Made by a program: the position numbers and the translations under genes
In this document: positions 32,801 through 44,703 of the stretch, piece by piece
How the letters are laid out: each line of letters starts with the position of its first letter
Position numbering within the stretch: position 1 is the stretch's first letter
Assembly: GCA_038503075.1 (NCBI GenBank)
Contig: JBCAML010000004.1
Location: forward strand, 62,001 to 126,000
Length of the DNA stretch: 64,000 nt
DNA from: Gyromitra esculenta
Taxonomy: Eukaryota > Ascomycota > Pezizomycetes > Pezizales > Discinaceae
Direction: 5' to 3'
Notes under the pieces: generated by a model
What the model saw: only the letters and a program-made list of their open reading frames with translations
What the model was told of the DNA's origin: nothing
Database searches by the model: none

Positions 32801-35800
32801 GCAAGGTTCAAACGGCATAATACGGCATACACAAAATCCGATTCAAAGCCACGACGAAAATTCTGAGGAGCATTGCATCATATCGAATACCGCAAAGCTT
32901 GGCCAAGTTCTTATTGGGACATATGGCGTCCCCTCTAGATCTGATTGCCTGGCGGGGTTGACTATTGCAACACCGTCTCGGCTTTCCTTTAGATAAATGT
33001 CAGGGAATACTAGTAGAGACATACTAGCAGGTACAGCCGAAGCATTATAAAAAGCTGGATATTGGGTGCGCGAGTAGTTGGATATATGTGGATATGATAT
33101 CCCCCGAATTCTCTGCGGCCGCCTATTTAAAATAATGGCTTCGGGGTTTGAATGTACTAGCAGATTATGCCCTGCCAATCCAGCTCTCTTAAAAGAGGCC
33201 AAACAGTGCTTCGAAATAGTAATCACGTACACGATAACGAGGGGCTCGGATATATAAATTCGAGAGGTTTCCGCTTAGTCTGAGAAACGAACCAAGCCCA
33301 CTCGAGCTTCAGCCCAGCTGCAGACAGCGCGAGCTTATGAGCCCATGAACTGAGCATGAGCTAATTATTATCGGTATAACTCGAGATAAAAGGTAATCTG
33401 GTGGTGACCCCGTTCTCAAAAAGACGTCATATTTCTAATAGATTGTTGTTTGGGTTCATAGGATTATACAAGCTAGTACTTTAATTCCAATACTAGCTTA
33501 GCATCACATGCTTTCTCCAATTTTAGACCATATAGTATTAGGGCTCGAGCTTAAATTGGGCTCCCACATGGCTCAAACTCACCGAGTTCGAGCTCCCATG
33601 AGCCAAGCTAGTTCAAGCCTTTTGTCTAGGCTCAAGCGAGTCGGCCCATTCTCTACACTACATGTACTTCCACCCTAGATCTACATTTAGCTATAAGTTT
33701 GCAGTCAACAGCAAACCTCCTAGTTAAGAAGTCATGGGCTTGGAGCCCTGCTTATTTCGCGTTTAAGTAGAATGATCCTAGATCCTACATACATGTATAT
33801 AGAGAGATGTATTTATAAAACGTTGTACGCGAATACCTAAAATTGATCAGGAATTCACCAATTACACCTAGCTTCATATTCGCAGACCACGAATGAGCGC
33901 AAATGATATATGATTTGTATGTGTACTGCCCGCCACAATGACACGAACAGCGAAAGATCGAGGACCAAATCTAAAGTTACTCTATTAACTTATATCTTCT
34001 AATACCTCATGACTGACAAGTAATGCATATAGACACATATGCGTGAATGATATATCTATCTATCTGTCTATATAGACACATACACTATATAGCCCCAATA
34101 GAGTATGGTATATCCAAACGCGCTGTTGGCCGGCCTTTCCCGGGTACGTTAGAGCACCAATAAATCGCGCTATGCAAGGGGATATCCCTAGATTTCACTG
34201 AAATGAATCTAATCACCATTAAATGTGAGTATATTTATATCCAAAATAGACCTCGCAGACGCTCTACCATGATTCGAGTGACGATCTATGTGCAGCACCA
34301 ATTTACAACACTAGTTTGTACAAAGCATTCAATTCTTAGTGCCAAGGGTCGTATTTCATGCGTCTTTATTTGAAATTGTATTTTACTAACAAACACGGGA
34401 AACAGGCGGAATTAAGCTACGTATTAAAGTTTGGCATTGATAAGTATCACTAAAACCATGATTATAGATTGGGTGACGCACACACTACAAGCTATACGCT
34501 AGAACTCGTTATTCACCTCTGCAGCGGCGACCTCACCCGCTTTTTTGAAAAGACACCTCGGGGTGGTCTCGCGCCTTGTTAGCTTACCTTTGGTAAGTGG
34601 TAATTCAAATATATGTTAACCATCAATATTAATTCAACGTGATTAGATATCTAGTTCACCCTTGTATGCTTAAGCGCATGAGAGATCGAAATCATAGGGG
34701 AACGAGAAGGCCAATATATAATTAGTCATAATATATCACTCGATTATTCTTCGAGTGATATTGCTGAGTTAAGAAGTAACGACCCTCTAGGCCCACAGTT
34801 AATCACCTCAAATTGATACCATCAATTTAGCCGCGGTTCACTAGACTAATCTCAAGAAGCGCAGTCAAACAATTTCTGCTGACTAGAGAGTTGTCGAATA
34901 GTGAAGGAAAAACTTGTTGAGGTAGAGACTATGATGGTAGTGCGAAATTTAAAGATAGTGGGTAAAACATAAGAGACAGCATACTAATAGCCATATTCCC
35001 AGAAATGCATTAGTCATCGTGTATGAATACCGAGTGATTTTCGATGATCTTCTGGCATTAGCATTATTGCGAATATTGTTGTTTCAATCTCCAATACCCT
35101 GTTCTCCTGGCCTCTTCTTGTATTCTTAGCAAGATATTGAATATACGAATGCTATATATTGAGAAGTAGTCTTCAAACTTCTAACAGCACGCCGCGCTAT
35201 GCTAGGTGCTGATTATTATTCTATATGATGTGGGATAGCGGTCTTAACTCCATATCCAACATCAAGCTAATGCTAGATTTCGTAGAACATGTATTCTAAC
35301 AAAGGGAGGGTAATCTATTATGATTAATGATCAGTCGCTTTAAGAATTCTTATCTGGATTGTCTCCTGGATCAGCAATTCACATACGAGCTTGCCGTAGC
35401 ACGGATATATAAGCTTCGTTCAAGCAGTTATAGACCACCATTTTATTTCATGCTACCATAGAAACATTGGCCAGGGGGTTTGCCGTAACCCCTGCTAGAT
35501 GGGTTTAAAATAAATCTGACCAATTGAAGCAGCGTTTGTTAGTATCTTCTCCCGTTTTTGTTTATGCTACTTTCAATTGGAGTAGGTGATCGGTACCTAA
35601 GTCGCGTGTAGGGTTCCCGTTAGCCAAACGACTTACCCTCCAATAAACTAAGGTTCTCTTGTTTGCACGTTCAGGTACTAAAAGTTTACTTCGAGTGTTT
35701 AGATCAATGCCTAGTAGGCGAGAACATGGATTGGGAATGATCGTGACATCCGGCTGATTTCCAAATAATCGCTTAACCACGTGTCCATCTGCCGAATAGA

Positions 35801-37398
35801 ACCAATGTTACCTAACTTTCTACTCAATTTGAGACTCTAAGCCTACTTTCCTCGGTCGCGGGTGGTAAAAATAAATTTCGAGACTCAACAAGCTTTTCTT
35901 CCCGCAGGGACAATCCTGCCCTTGGGGGTGTTCGAATCCTAGCCAGTCTTTGACCAGGTAGCAATAGAGTGAGGCACTTTATACACCAGGGTTTTAAATA
36001 CCGGGTTTGTTCTCTCGGTACCAGAGTAAGTCGCTCAGGTTCATTCAGCTGCTGGGGCTGAGAATTTGCTGTTGGCTCTGCGGGTCGACTTTTTGAGGGA
36101 CGGTTTCTTAGCCTCAGCAGGATTCGTTGAATAACCCCATGACGCGCATAGGCACGTCCCCATCAATACTGCCTACGCTACATGGCACGTATCCAGTCAA
36201 TTTGCTTCGAGTTTTGTAAATACAAATTCAGTAGTTATGCGGCTCGAGTAAGGTTCTGTATCTAATGGTTAGCGCAACCACATCCTTGGCCTTCATCGTA
36301 CACACTCAATTTTAGAGCCAGAAGTCGCCCTATGAATCGTGCTAAGAGCTAGATCAATTTCCCATGAGGATTGGAGACCTGGAAGATTCCTCTGGAAAAA
36401 CGGAAACGGGCCTAGACATAATATTTATAGATAATCGGGAACTGTGGCGAAGCTCGATTGTTGACTAGGATGGTTATAACTGCCCTTAGGTACATGCACG
36501 GCGTTGATGGTGTGAAGGTTAGGCTACCCGAATACCGAATGCCTAACACTAGCACCGAACACCGAGCACCGAGCACCGAATCTATCAGCTTAGGACTCCG
36601 AATCTTTTTTACCACATTTATACCTAGAAATTCGATGTAGTTTCGGCAAACGAAACCACTCTAACGGTTGTGCTGGAAGGATATCCGAGACTCAACGGTT
36701 CCCGACAGAAGAAGAATTCCAATCGCTTTAAGGCCCTCGTAATTGCTTATTCGGTATCCAAGACTTCACATCGTGGGCCATCCCACGATTTGCCTTAATT
36801 TTCTCGAAAACGAATATTATCATGCGCTTTGAGATCGACTTGGCTGTCTGCTGAGGCAGCTCATTGGACAAAAAGCGGGGTTTGGCGATAAAAAGAGCTA
36901 ATCGGACAGCCTCAGCCTTCTGATTGGCTCCACAGTCCACACCGATCCTGGCCATACTGTTCCTGATCGGGAGAGGAATGTAAGCTTCGGACACGTCAGC
37001 CCTATCGGCCATCCTCGCATTGGGTAGGGCAGGGCTATGGCTTACTCTGCTGTGCATGGTGGCACGATAAAAGCTTCAATGTTGCTTGCTAAAATTATAA
37101 CTGGGCTGGGTTAGACAATGTCTCATATTTTGTCACAATCTCCACCAATCCAGTCTTACTCTCTTCAAACCATTCAGCCACGGCTAACTCGAGAACAAAC
37201 ATTGGCTCGCTTCGGGGTGCTTGGTCGATTCTGGGCTTCAGCTGGCAATTAGGCTCAGCCACTCTGTGCACCCAACGTGCTGTATTTCAACATCGAAAGC
37301 CCAACCTTAACCCCGCTTCAAGACTCTGTTCTTCGGTGTATAGAATTCTTCAGCAACCTTCTCCACTCCGAAAAATCCATCAATCTCTCTTCATCACA
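29896..37398. other. 7.5 kb gene-poor interval
   Basis: The largest gap. No frame has an ATG, coding character and splice sites together. Two short minus stretches look like faint coding relics: 32843-33232 (NPEAIILNRRPQRIRGISYP) and 35562-35780 (LFGNQPDVTIIPNPCSRLLG, followed by GTAAGT). The region 33290-33650 is full of GCTCGAGC/GAGCTC-type words that could be a decayed palindromic element. TACATGTA at 33659-33666 and 33790-33797. A perfect hairpin ATATCACTCGA/TCGAGTGATAT lies at about 34733-34761. A short ACCGAGC-type repeat lies near 36550-36580. Confidence 0.4.
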
Positions 37399-38329
37399 AT
37401 GGCATCGAAAATGGCGAACAAGAAAGCAAACATGCGTGCAAAGGCGTCAAAAATCAATGCTACTCACTCGTGGCCCTGGGTTGTTATTCGAATAGTCCAG
37501 ATAATTCTCTGCGTTGCTGTCCTAGGGTTATCCCTCTATCTACGTTTTTCCTGGCAGCGTGCTTCCCTCTCCCGCCGTGACGCCATACCGAAGGAATCAA
37601 CAACCCCGCCTTGGTTCCAGGACCAAAATGGCAGTACCGATTCTCAAGAAGAGTCCGATGAAGAGTTTAAGTATCAAGCAAGCCTTAAGGGTAATGGACG
37701 ATGGGGATTCTCACCTTATGTTGCTATTGGCATATTCATGGGAGCAGTGAGTGGTTTACTCCTAAGAAAAGTGGATTATGGAATAAGTCTAACGATGGAT
37801 TGCATGGAGCCAGGCCTTGAGTGCACTTCTTTCATCGTTCTTTACGCTTCTTCTCTACTGCTGCGATAAGCTCAGCCTTAAATTCGTTCTGCTATGGGAT
37901 TTCTTCCTATCGCTCGTTTGGATCGTTGGCAGCGTATTTATGGGAAAACTCATCAACGACAACTTGGGATGGAAATCTACCCACTATATCGCTATTCTTT
38001 ACAAGGTCGACTTCTTTCTTGCTATCATTGCTGGGTGAGTCGACATGCTATCCTTGGTTTTCCAGAATGAATCGGTAGTCCATGTTGCTGATATATAACT
38101 TCGTTTTAGCACTCTATTTCTCGTTTCCAGTGGCCTCGGTCTTCGCTTGACATTGGCAGCTAGGAGAGCTGCAGGCGGGAAATACGCTCCTATGCCTATG
38201 GCAGAGCCATACGTATCACCGCAGACTCGTGGCGAGACTGGCGCGGCTCCGGCTTACAGCACATACACTGGCCCAGTTTCCAGTGGGGTACATGATGTTC
38301 CTGATAAGCTTGCATCAGAACATCGATGA
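37399..38329 (+). CDS. MARVEL-type four-helix membrane protein, three exons, 262 aa
   Basis: Exons 37399-37746, 37814-38034 and 38110-38329. Intron 1 is 67 nt (GTGAGT..GCCAG, branch CTAAC); intron 2 is 75 nt (GTGAGT..TTTTAG). Splicing joins four hydrophobic helices: RIVQIILCVAVLGLSLYL, YVAIGIFMGAALSALLSSFF, FVLLWDFFLSLVWIVGSVFM and FFLAIIAGTLFLVSSGLGLR. A hydrophilic loop rich in Glu/Ser/Gln separates the first two, and the basic N-terminus and Pro/Ala/Thr-rich tail would be cytosolic. This is the layout of fungal MARVEL proteins, which act in membrane microdomains and vesicle traffic. A second acceptor 30 nt downstream (TTCCAG) is also in frame but would shorten helix 4. Confidence 0.85.
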
Positions 38330-39974
38330 TCGATGGGCTAGATGGAACAATGAAGGATTAAATTAAGGGCTAATTGGGGGAGGGGGAGTGTGGATGTCTT
38401 CAGATTCTTTTTACTTTTTAGTTCATAATTTTCTTTGAATATTTTCTGGCGCAAATCAGTTTGACATATTTAGTTGTTTTCCTTTTTCTAAAATGACGAC
38501 TGCGGTTTTGGATTCTCGATTTTTGCGGTGCGAATGGAATCTTGCGTTCTGACGTACTTTTGCTATGATTTGATAAACTCGCCCAACACTCAGATCATGC
38601 GACCGTTCAGTTCCTCAGCGAGTGGATCAGTATTGAGACTGAGGTCATCCACTTTTGTTGGAGAAACTTCGATGTAATACAAAAGCATAATCTACATGTG
38701 TCTTTAAACATATTCCTGTTACCTGCGGGCTCATGTTGCGCGGTATTGGAAAGCCAATCTTTCAGTCTGTCTTCCAATGCTATCCATGTGAGCTTTCCGC
38801 TATTCTTTGTCTTTTTTGTGTCTTAGTCTGTTTTATACACGGCTACCTACCTATTTGTAAACAAATTTGGTCAGAGTAGCTATAGTCCCACGTATTCCTT
38901 AAAGATGTAGCTACATGTATGTGTATCTCATGATTGCCCGAAGGGCCAATTGAATAACCGAAATTCCTAGGAACGGAGAAGTATGGACTTTAGGTTCAAT
39001 GGCAAGTCTTCTCATACCAACTTGGAACATTACCCCGCGTTAAACATTACATGTAGATACATGTAGATACCTCAAGTGGCGCTTGTTGAATAAAATGTAT
39101 AGATATATGATATATGGTGTCGAGTGAGTAAGAGAAGAGAAGAGAAGGATAGAAGAACGAGTATAGAGCCCCATATATATACTCTCTATAGAGTTATATA
39201 TAAACAGGTTTGCGGGGGTTCTTTGGGCGCCGAATAGATCGGCCCGAGCAACCCCCATCAGCAGGCGAGACTATTGACCGAACCGATATCGGTATCCCAA
39301 CGGATGACGTGCCAATCAAACACTGAGAAGCCTATAGATATATAACATATATCCAACAGCGCTTTAGTGCGGGGTGTGGTAGTGACAGGGTAACTACATG
39401 TAGTGGATTTAGGTTCATCCTCTTCTCGAGTGACCTATCATGATTCCTCTCGCGAGAAAAAATAATTCTCTTTTGGGGGCTTTCGCCGATCAACTATATC
39501 TTTGATCTCCTATCGTACCATATCGGATTTTTGTTCGATATCGGGGGGGGGAGGGGTAGGCTTGTTTGCATATACATGTAGTAATGATTTTTACTATAGA
39601 GGGATTGCAAATTAACTACATGTAGTCAGCCGTGTCATCATGGGCGATAGTCTGGATCCGATTTCTTGGGATTAGGGTAGTATGTGCAGTATTAGGCAAG
39701 TGGTGGAGAGGAACTGAGGACGAGGCTACATGTAGTTATGGGTATAAGGCTTTTTCATCCGGATGAGAGCTGTGATGTGAAACGAAGCTAGTAAGGTTCA
39801 CGTTTGCTGCTTCACCAACCGTCCAGATCTTAGAGCTAAACGAACTGATGCGTGCTAGTGCTGAACTTTATACGACTTGACTACATACATAGATGTCGTA
39901 TTCGCCTTAAATATTTCGAGTCCACACAACCTTCAAGTTCTGTCCTTCTCCCGCCATACACACCAGCATTGACG
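38330..39974. other. Intergenic, palindrome-rich
   Basis: Holds the 3' end of the MARVEL gene and the upstream region of the chitin deacetylase gene. It has the densest cluster of TACATGTA palindromes in the window and a short AGAGA-type repeat near 39128-39150. No gene. Confidence 0.5.
38912..39734. repeat. Cluster of seven TACATGTA palindromes
   Basis: Exact 8-bp palindromes start at 38912, 39048, 39058, 39395, 39573, 39617 and 39727, several with the longer form CTACATGTAG. The sites at 39048 and 39058 form a 10-bp tandem repeat. The cluster ends about 240 bp before the chitin deacetylase ATG. Dyad symmetry would suit binding by a dimeric protein, but function is unknown. Confidence 0.8.
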
Positions 39975-41419
39975 ATGCTGTTCTCCAAATCTTCCTTTGC
40001 TATTTTCCTCATCTCACTCTCCACCCTTGCATTTGCGAGTATCGAGCAGCGTGATTCTCCTAATAACCGCTGTGGCTCCCCGGACGGATATTCCTGTAAT
40101 AGCATCGGCCGAACCTTCCGCTGCTGCTCGCGATCCGGCTACTGTGGCGATACTGCGAGTCACTGTGGGACTGGCTGTCAACCAGCTTATGGAATATGCG
40201 GTACAGCCACGGCCACCGCCCCAGCCTCACCGAACACCGTATTTAGGGCAAGGTTGGGGAATGTGGCGTATGGACAGGATGTTTATTCATGCATCACTAG
40301 AGGGGATGTTGCCTTGACGTTTGATGATGGGCCTTGGTTGTGAGTTTCGTTGGCCTGGACGAATATGTGGATAATTGACCTAACAAAGGCAAAGGTACAC
40401 CTCTCAACTTCTTGATATACTTAGAGATAAAGGGGTTAAAGCTACATTCTTTATCACGTAATTTGAACTATTTCTCTCGTAATCATTAGTCATTGGATTT
40501 CGATCCCCTGAGCTAACTCAAAATAGAGGTAATAACCTTGAAAAAGGTGCAATCGACGATACCAATTACCCATGGGCCCGTATAATCAAGAGAGCTTATG
40601 ATGAGGGGCATCAAATTGCCTCACACACGTTAGAAATCCGTATACTCCTACTTAAAGTATCTATAGTAGGCGAGAAACTGATAATGGTGTATTGAGAGGT
40701 TTAGATGGGACCATCCGGACCTTGACCTTCTATCCGAAGAAGAGAGAATATATCAAATGACTCGTTTAGAGCAGGCTATGCTGAGGATCTGTGCGCCTCT
40801 CCCTTTTCGGTTCATTTCTATCACCCCTCAGTTTCTCTGTTCAAACTATATCACCATACTTCGCCATCATTCACTTGTAGTACATTTACTGAACTACCAC
40901 TGTAGTAGGGAGATTCTCAACGTACATGCGCCCACCTTATATTCGCTGTGGTGACGGCTGCCGTTCAACGATGAACACGTTGGGATACCATGTTATTATC
41001 TAGGATCTCGACACGGATGACTACAACAATGATAGTCCCCAGCTGATTCAGTACTCGAAAGACATCATATCTGTGGTGGTTGGTTCTGAACCAAGACATA
41101 GAAACTTTCTGAGTGTCGCGTGAGTGCATTTATATGTTGATTTTACCTGGAGGATCGGGGATTAATGCGAGTGCTGACTGGTGATGAGAGTGTATAGACA
41201 TGATATACACCAGCAGACTGTAGTAAATCTGACGAGTTTTCAAATCGATCTTGATAGGATGAACGGGTATCGCCGTATGTCTCCTCCACCATCCTTGATT
41301 ATCCCATTATGCCACTATTTTTTATGACAGAAATCTGGCTGACTTGGGGAAATACAGATGTTAGACTAGGGGAGTGTCTGGGAGACTCAGAAGCTAACTG
41401 GTATAGGACGCAACTGTAA
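39975..41419 (+). pseudogene. Chitin deacetylase with CBM18, seven exons, interrupted by one in-frame TAG
   Basis: Exons: 39975-40339, 40395-40457, 40527-40628, 40705-40790, 40906-41119, 41198-41274, 41358-41419; all junctions are in phase. The product has a signal peptide (1-21), a chitin-binding CBM18 domain (about 33-75, eight cysteines) and a NodB deacetylase domain with every motif: TFDDGP (115-120), SHTWDHPDL, YMRPPY, DLDTDDYNND and AHDIHQQT. Such enzymes convert wall or exposed chitin to chitosan. Codon 238 is TAG (41001-41003), just before DLDTDDY, and no believable intron removes it; a C-to-T change from CAG would explain it. Translation would stop before the HDIH motif. The gene is probably a recent pseudogene, unless this base is an assembly error. 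Confidence 0.82.
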
Positions 41420-41740
41420 TGAATAGGCTAAGATAAATTTTTTTTGAAAGGTCGCTAGATATTTTGCTCGAGAAGGGTTGTCAGACTAATAGGGAATATA
41501 TTGCGCTACGCTTCTATGCTTGCTAGCAATAATTAGCCGTTATAACATAAGATTATGACGTCTCTTGCCAGCACAAGCGGAAACTCGGAGATGGATATCA
41601 AATTACATTACTCCACATAATGTGAAAAATAGTGTACAAAAAAAGGTAAGGAAGTCACCCGAACTCCTTCCCGATGCATATGACTACGATGAGTAAAAAA
41701 AAAGTCTTTACAAAAGAATTCAATTAGTTGCCAAATACCA
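41420..41740. other. Intergenic, convergent 3' ends
   Basis: Lies between the chitin deacetylase locus and the convergent GPI-protein gene. Short A-runs only; nothing supportable. Confidence 0.5.
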
Positions 41741-42847
41741 TTAGAGAAGAGTCGCAGCCCCAACAACAACCACAAGACACCCGACATGCAAAAGCTTCCC
41801 TAAGATCGGCATTGGCATAGCCGACGACCCACTTGTCTTCGTGGAATTCATCCCATTCAAATCGACAATCCCATCTGCGCCATGAGAACTTGTTGTTGGG
41901 ACAGAGTCGGTGGTGATCTTCTTGTCTGCATCCGCGAATGGATACATGACTCCAATTTGTGAGAAAGGGAATGAAGTGGTGACATTGATGCTTGGGCACA
42001 CATCTCCAATGCGGTTGAGGACATCTGCTACAGTAGCATTTTCACCCTGGAATATACCCGTCATAACGACGTCGATCATCTCGGACTGCATGAAGCACGT
42101 TGCTTGTTCGCAAAACGTCTGATTACGGGCGATGGCTTCTGCTTTTGTGAGATGAGAGTAGCGGGCTGCCTCAGTTGATGGCCAAGTGTTAAGCTCCGTA
42201 TCGGTTTCGGTAAGAGAGCAGTATGAGGTTGTATTGCTAGCAATATATTAGTATTGGTGCCGTATCCATGGTAGTGAGTGAGGGGGGTGTCCATACAGAT
42301 CCTGTAAACATTTACCCCAAAAAATCCAATCCAGCCACTGATACTCCGTATACACATGGGCACCACCAAACTGATACACATCAACACCGGCCTCATCACT
42401 CGGTAACTCAAACCGCTCCAGATACGTATCCGCTTCTTCAGATCCATCTAAAGCCACATCGCTAAACAATTTATCGAAATCGGCTTCACAGGAGCCTACT
42501 AAATTCTCCCGCCATTGTTGTAGGGATTTGTAGCAGCCCAGCGTACAGACGTCACGGTAAAGGGTTTCGAAGGCAGTTGTGGGAATTGAGGTGGAAGAGG
42601 CGCTGGTATAGTTTACGGAGGCGGGTCCGATGAATACAATCGAGGAAGAGCAATTCAAGGGTGCCGAGTACGCTGCTGCACAGTCGTCTGAAAGAGTGCC
42701 AGATACAATAGTGCCGTCGAATGATTGGTTTATGATTGTAATACCATTGGACGTGAAGGTTGAGTTGAATGAGAAGAGAGCTGTTGACAGGGGAAGGGAT
42801 GTTACAAAGGCGATGGTAGCTAGGAGAAAGGAGCGTGTGGGAGACAT
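41741..42847 (-). CDS. Probable GPI-anchored secreted protein, two exons, 348 aa
   Basis: Exons 42297-42847 and 41741-42236 with a 60-nt intron (GTATGG..GCTAG, branch ATACTAAT); the junction gives WGKCLQDLNTTSYCSLTE. Residues 1-23 are a signal peptide (FLLATIAFVTSLPLSTALFS). The ectodomain has conserved-looking cysteines (DDCAAAY, LNCSS, VCTLGC, SYCSL, TFCEQATC, DVCPS) and many N-glycosylation sites. The C-terminus is a GPI signal: a Ser/Thr-rich spacer (STKTSGSSA) then a hydrophobic tail (LLHVGCLVVVVGAATLL). It would sit on the plasma membrane or in the cell wall. Family not recognised. Confidence 0.82.
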
Positions 42848-43359
42848 AGTGGGTAAGTCTGGAGGAGGGCTTTTGTGGGTTAAAGGAGTGACATCCAGTA
42901 TCTACCTTGTAAACGGGGGAGGGGAAAGGAAGAAAGAGAGGAAGGAAGCGTGAAAAATGACCCGAGACGTTGTTTGGCGTGGTAAACACCAAGACGGCGG
43001 ATGAGTGCATCTCTCCGCGTTTCCCCAAGCACGTGAGATGGGATCATCCCTGCACGGTAAATCGAAAGGGGGCATAATCCCCGGTTGGTTGGATATGGCT
43101 AAACATGCGGTTACAACGGTGGTTAGGGTCTTGGCACAATGCCTTTCGTACCTATGTCAGCGGCTGTTTCTGAAACGTTATAAAATATCATGCGCTGCAT
43201 GTAATTGTAGGCACAGTAATTGCACTAAGCTCTGTATTCCATAATTGGGTAGGGCTGCAGCTGTAAATAAAATAAAAATATCTGAGCAAAAACAGAATTC
43301 GAGCGACCTCAAGATCCGCCTACGATTTCCAAAACTAACTAAACAGTGAATCCTATCTC
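42848..43359. other. Intergenic
   Basis: Upstream region of the GPI-protein gene, with a pyrimidine-rich tract on its coding strand, and the 3' flank of the collagen-like gene. No other feature seen. Confidence 0.5.
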
Positions 43360-44253
43360 CTATCTCGCTCTTTGCAAGTGCAGCAAAACCCGAACCGCAG
43401 TCACATACACAAGATACTTGGCATAAGGGTTTATGCCTACTAGACCATCGGCATTAGTCATTCTAGACAGAATGAATGGCTTGGACGTTTCCGCAATCTC
43501 AGCACAAGCCTCCTGCTGCACATTCACCGCAATAAATTGGTTATCTACTAGAGCCTTCCAGTACTTCTTAAACCCACTACCTCCACCATAATATATTTTG
43601 GCGTTCGGGTCGCCTGGTGTGGTAGACCAAAGGACTTCAGTTACTTTGTAGCGAGGACTGAAGTCTATGCCAGCTACATCAAAAGCCCGTGCGACATTCT
43701 CAACTATAAGGTCCTGGGGGGTGACAGACCGAAGGATCTCCGCATCGAGAACAGCAGTGAGCATATCCTTAGCTGCATCCGATAAACCATCGATTTCCGT
43801 TGTAGTACATAAACCAAGTAGCCGTGCAACTGGCGCCGAAGCACGGGATGTTGAAGGTGGGGCTAGGGTTGATGAACGAGCAGCTAACTCTAGAGCCCCA
43901 ACTCTAGCCATTAGGCCGTCAATGATTCCGCGCTGCGTTTGAATATCGCCCGCCATAGTAGATATCAAGGACATCAATTGCGCGGTACTAGCAGCATCGC
44001 CGGCGGGGCCGGGAGGTCCATCACGTCCTGGGGGTCCTGGCAGACCATCATGCCCTTGACGCCCGTCGCGACCGTCGCGGCCAAGAAGACCATCACGCCC
44101 TGGAGGGCCTATAGTACATTAGAGAAATATTGATTGTAGAAAACGTGCGCATGACATACCTGTGGGCCCAGCTTCGACGCGATTCCCCTGGGGACCTGTA
44201 TCGCCTCGGAGACCCTGAGGGCCATGAGGCCCAGTTTCCATCGGAGGAGACAT
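43360..44253 (-). CDS. Collagen-like protein with a C-terminal globular domain, two exons, 280 aa
   Basis: Exons 44160-44253 and 43360-44108; the 51-nt intron (GTATGT..TATAG) splits a Gly codon of the repeat. Residues 8-70 are 21 Gly-X-Y triplets (GPHGPQGLRGDTGPQG, then GPPGRDGLLGRDGRDG) broken once, where Val replaces Gly at 26. Then come a short coiled-coil-like stretch (QRGIIDGLMARVGALEL), a Thr/Ser/Ala linker, and about 150 residues of alpha-helical domain that I do not recognise (TEIDGLSDAAKDMLTAVLDA). No signal peptide or membrane anchor is visible, unlike known surface collagen-like proteins of fungi, so the protein may be intracellular or use another route. Trimer formation is inferred from the repeat and coiled coil. 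Confidence 0.82.
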
Positions 44254-44703
44254 CAATTAGGCTTTTGTTGGAGGAAGTGCGAGACTTCTAAGTTGGCTAC
44301 TGATTACTCCTATGGGAGGAGAATTGCACCGAATACGACGCTTCAATGATGTTTAGGCCTACTGCACAACCGATACATAGATAAATAATCTGTCACGTTG
44401 GACTGTGATACGTAAGTGGTTGTAGCGAGTGAACTCAAACATGGTGTGACATGTCAAAATAGGCTTTAGGATATTTGATTATCTGGCTGGCTGGCTGACT
44501 GATCTCTGATGATCTTCTAGCATAAAATATATCCATACATAACAAAGATATAGTACATAAAATCAGATAGTAAATGCCCTATCTGTCCCTATTTGCCCCA
44601 CGTAAACAAACCCAAGACCCGTTTTATACAATAAAATTCCCAAAACACCATTCCCGCCACACAGAAAAATATAACAACCCAGCTCAAAATCATGGACGCT
44701 CCC
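44254..44703. other. Intergenic
   Basis: Lies between the collagen-like gene start and the 3' end of the DUF3433 gene. Short GGCTGGCT repeat near 44484. Nothing else. Confidence 0.5.

Noticed and set aside
32843..33232. 129-codon minus-strand ORF
   Set aside because: GTG start, no family recognised; kept only as a possible relic in the gap description.
33290..33650. GCTCGAGC-rich stretch as a hAT-like element
   Set aside because: Inverted similarity between the halves is too weak to define ends or a target duplication.
35562..35780. Minus-strand ORF followed by a GTAAGT donor
   Set aside because: No ATG and no matching exon; may be a gene fragment but not callable.
35900..35960. tRNA-like T-loop sequence GTTCGAATCC
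   Set aside because: The flanks do not form T, anticodon or acceptor stems.
36728..37057. 109-codon minus-strand ORF with ATG, upstream of the MARVEL gene
   Set aside because: No recognisable domain or codon signal; could be real but I cannot support it.
41741..42091. Separate 116-codon gene with a hydrophobic tail
   Set aside because: It is the second exon of the GPI-anchored protein; the splice junction joins both frames exactly.
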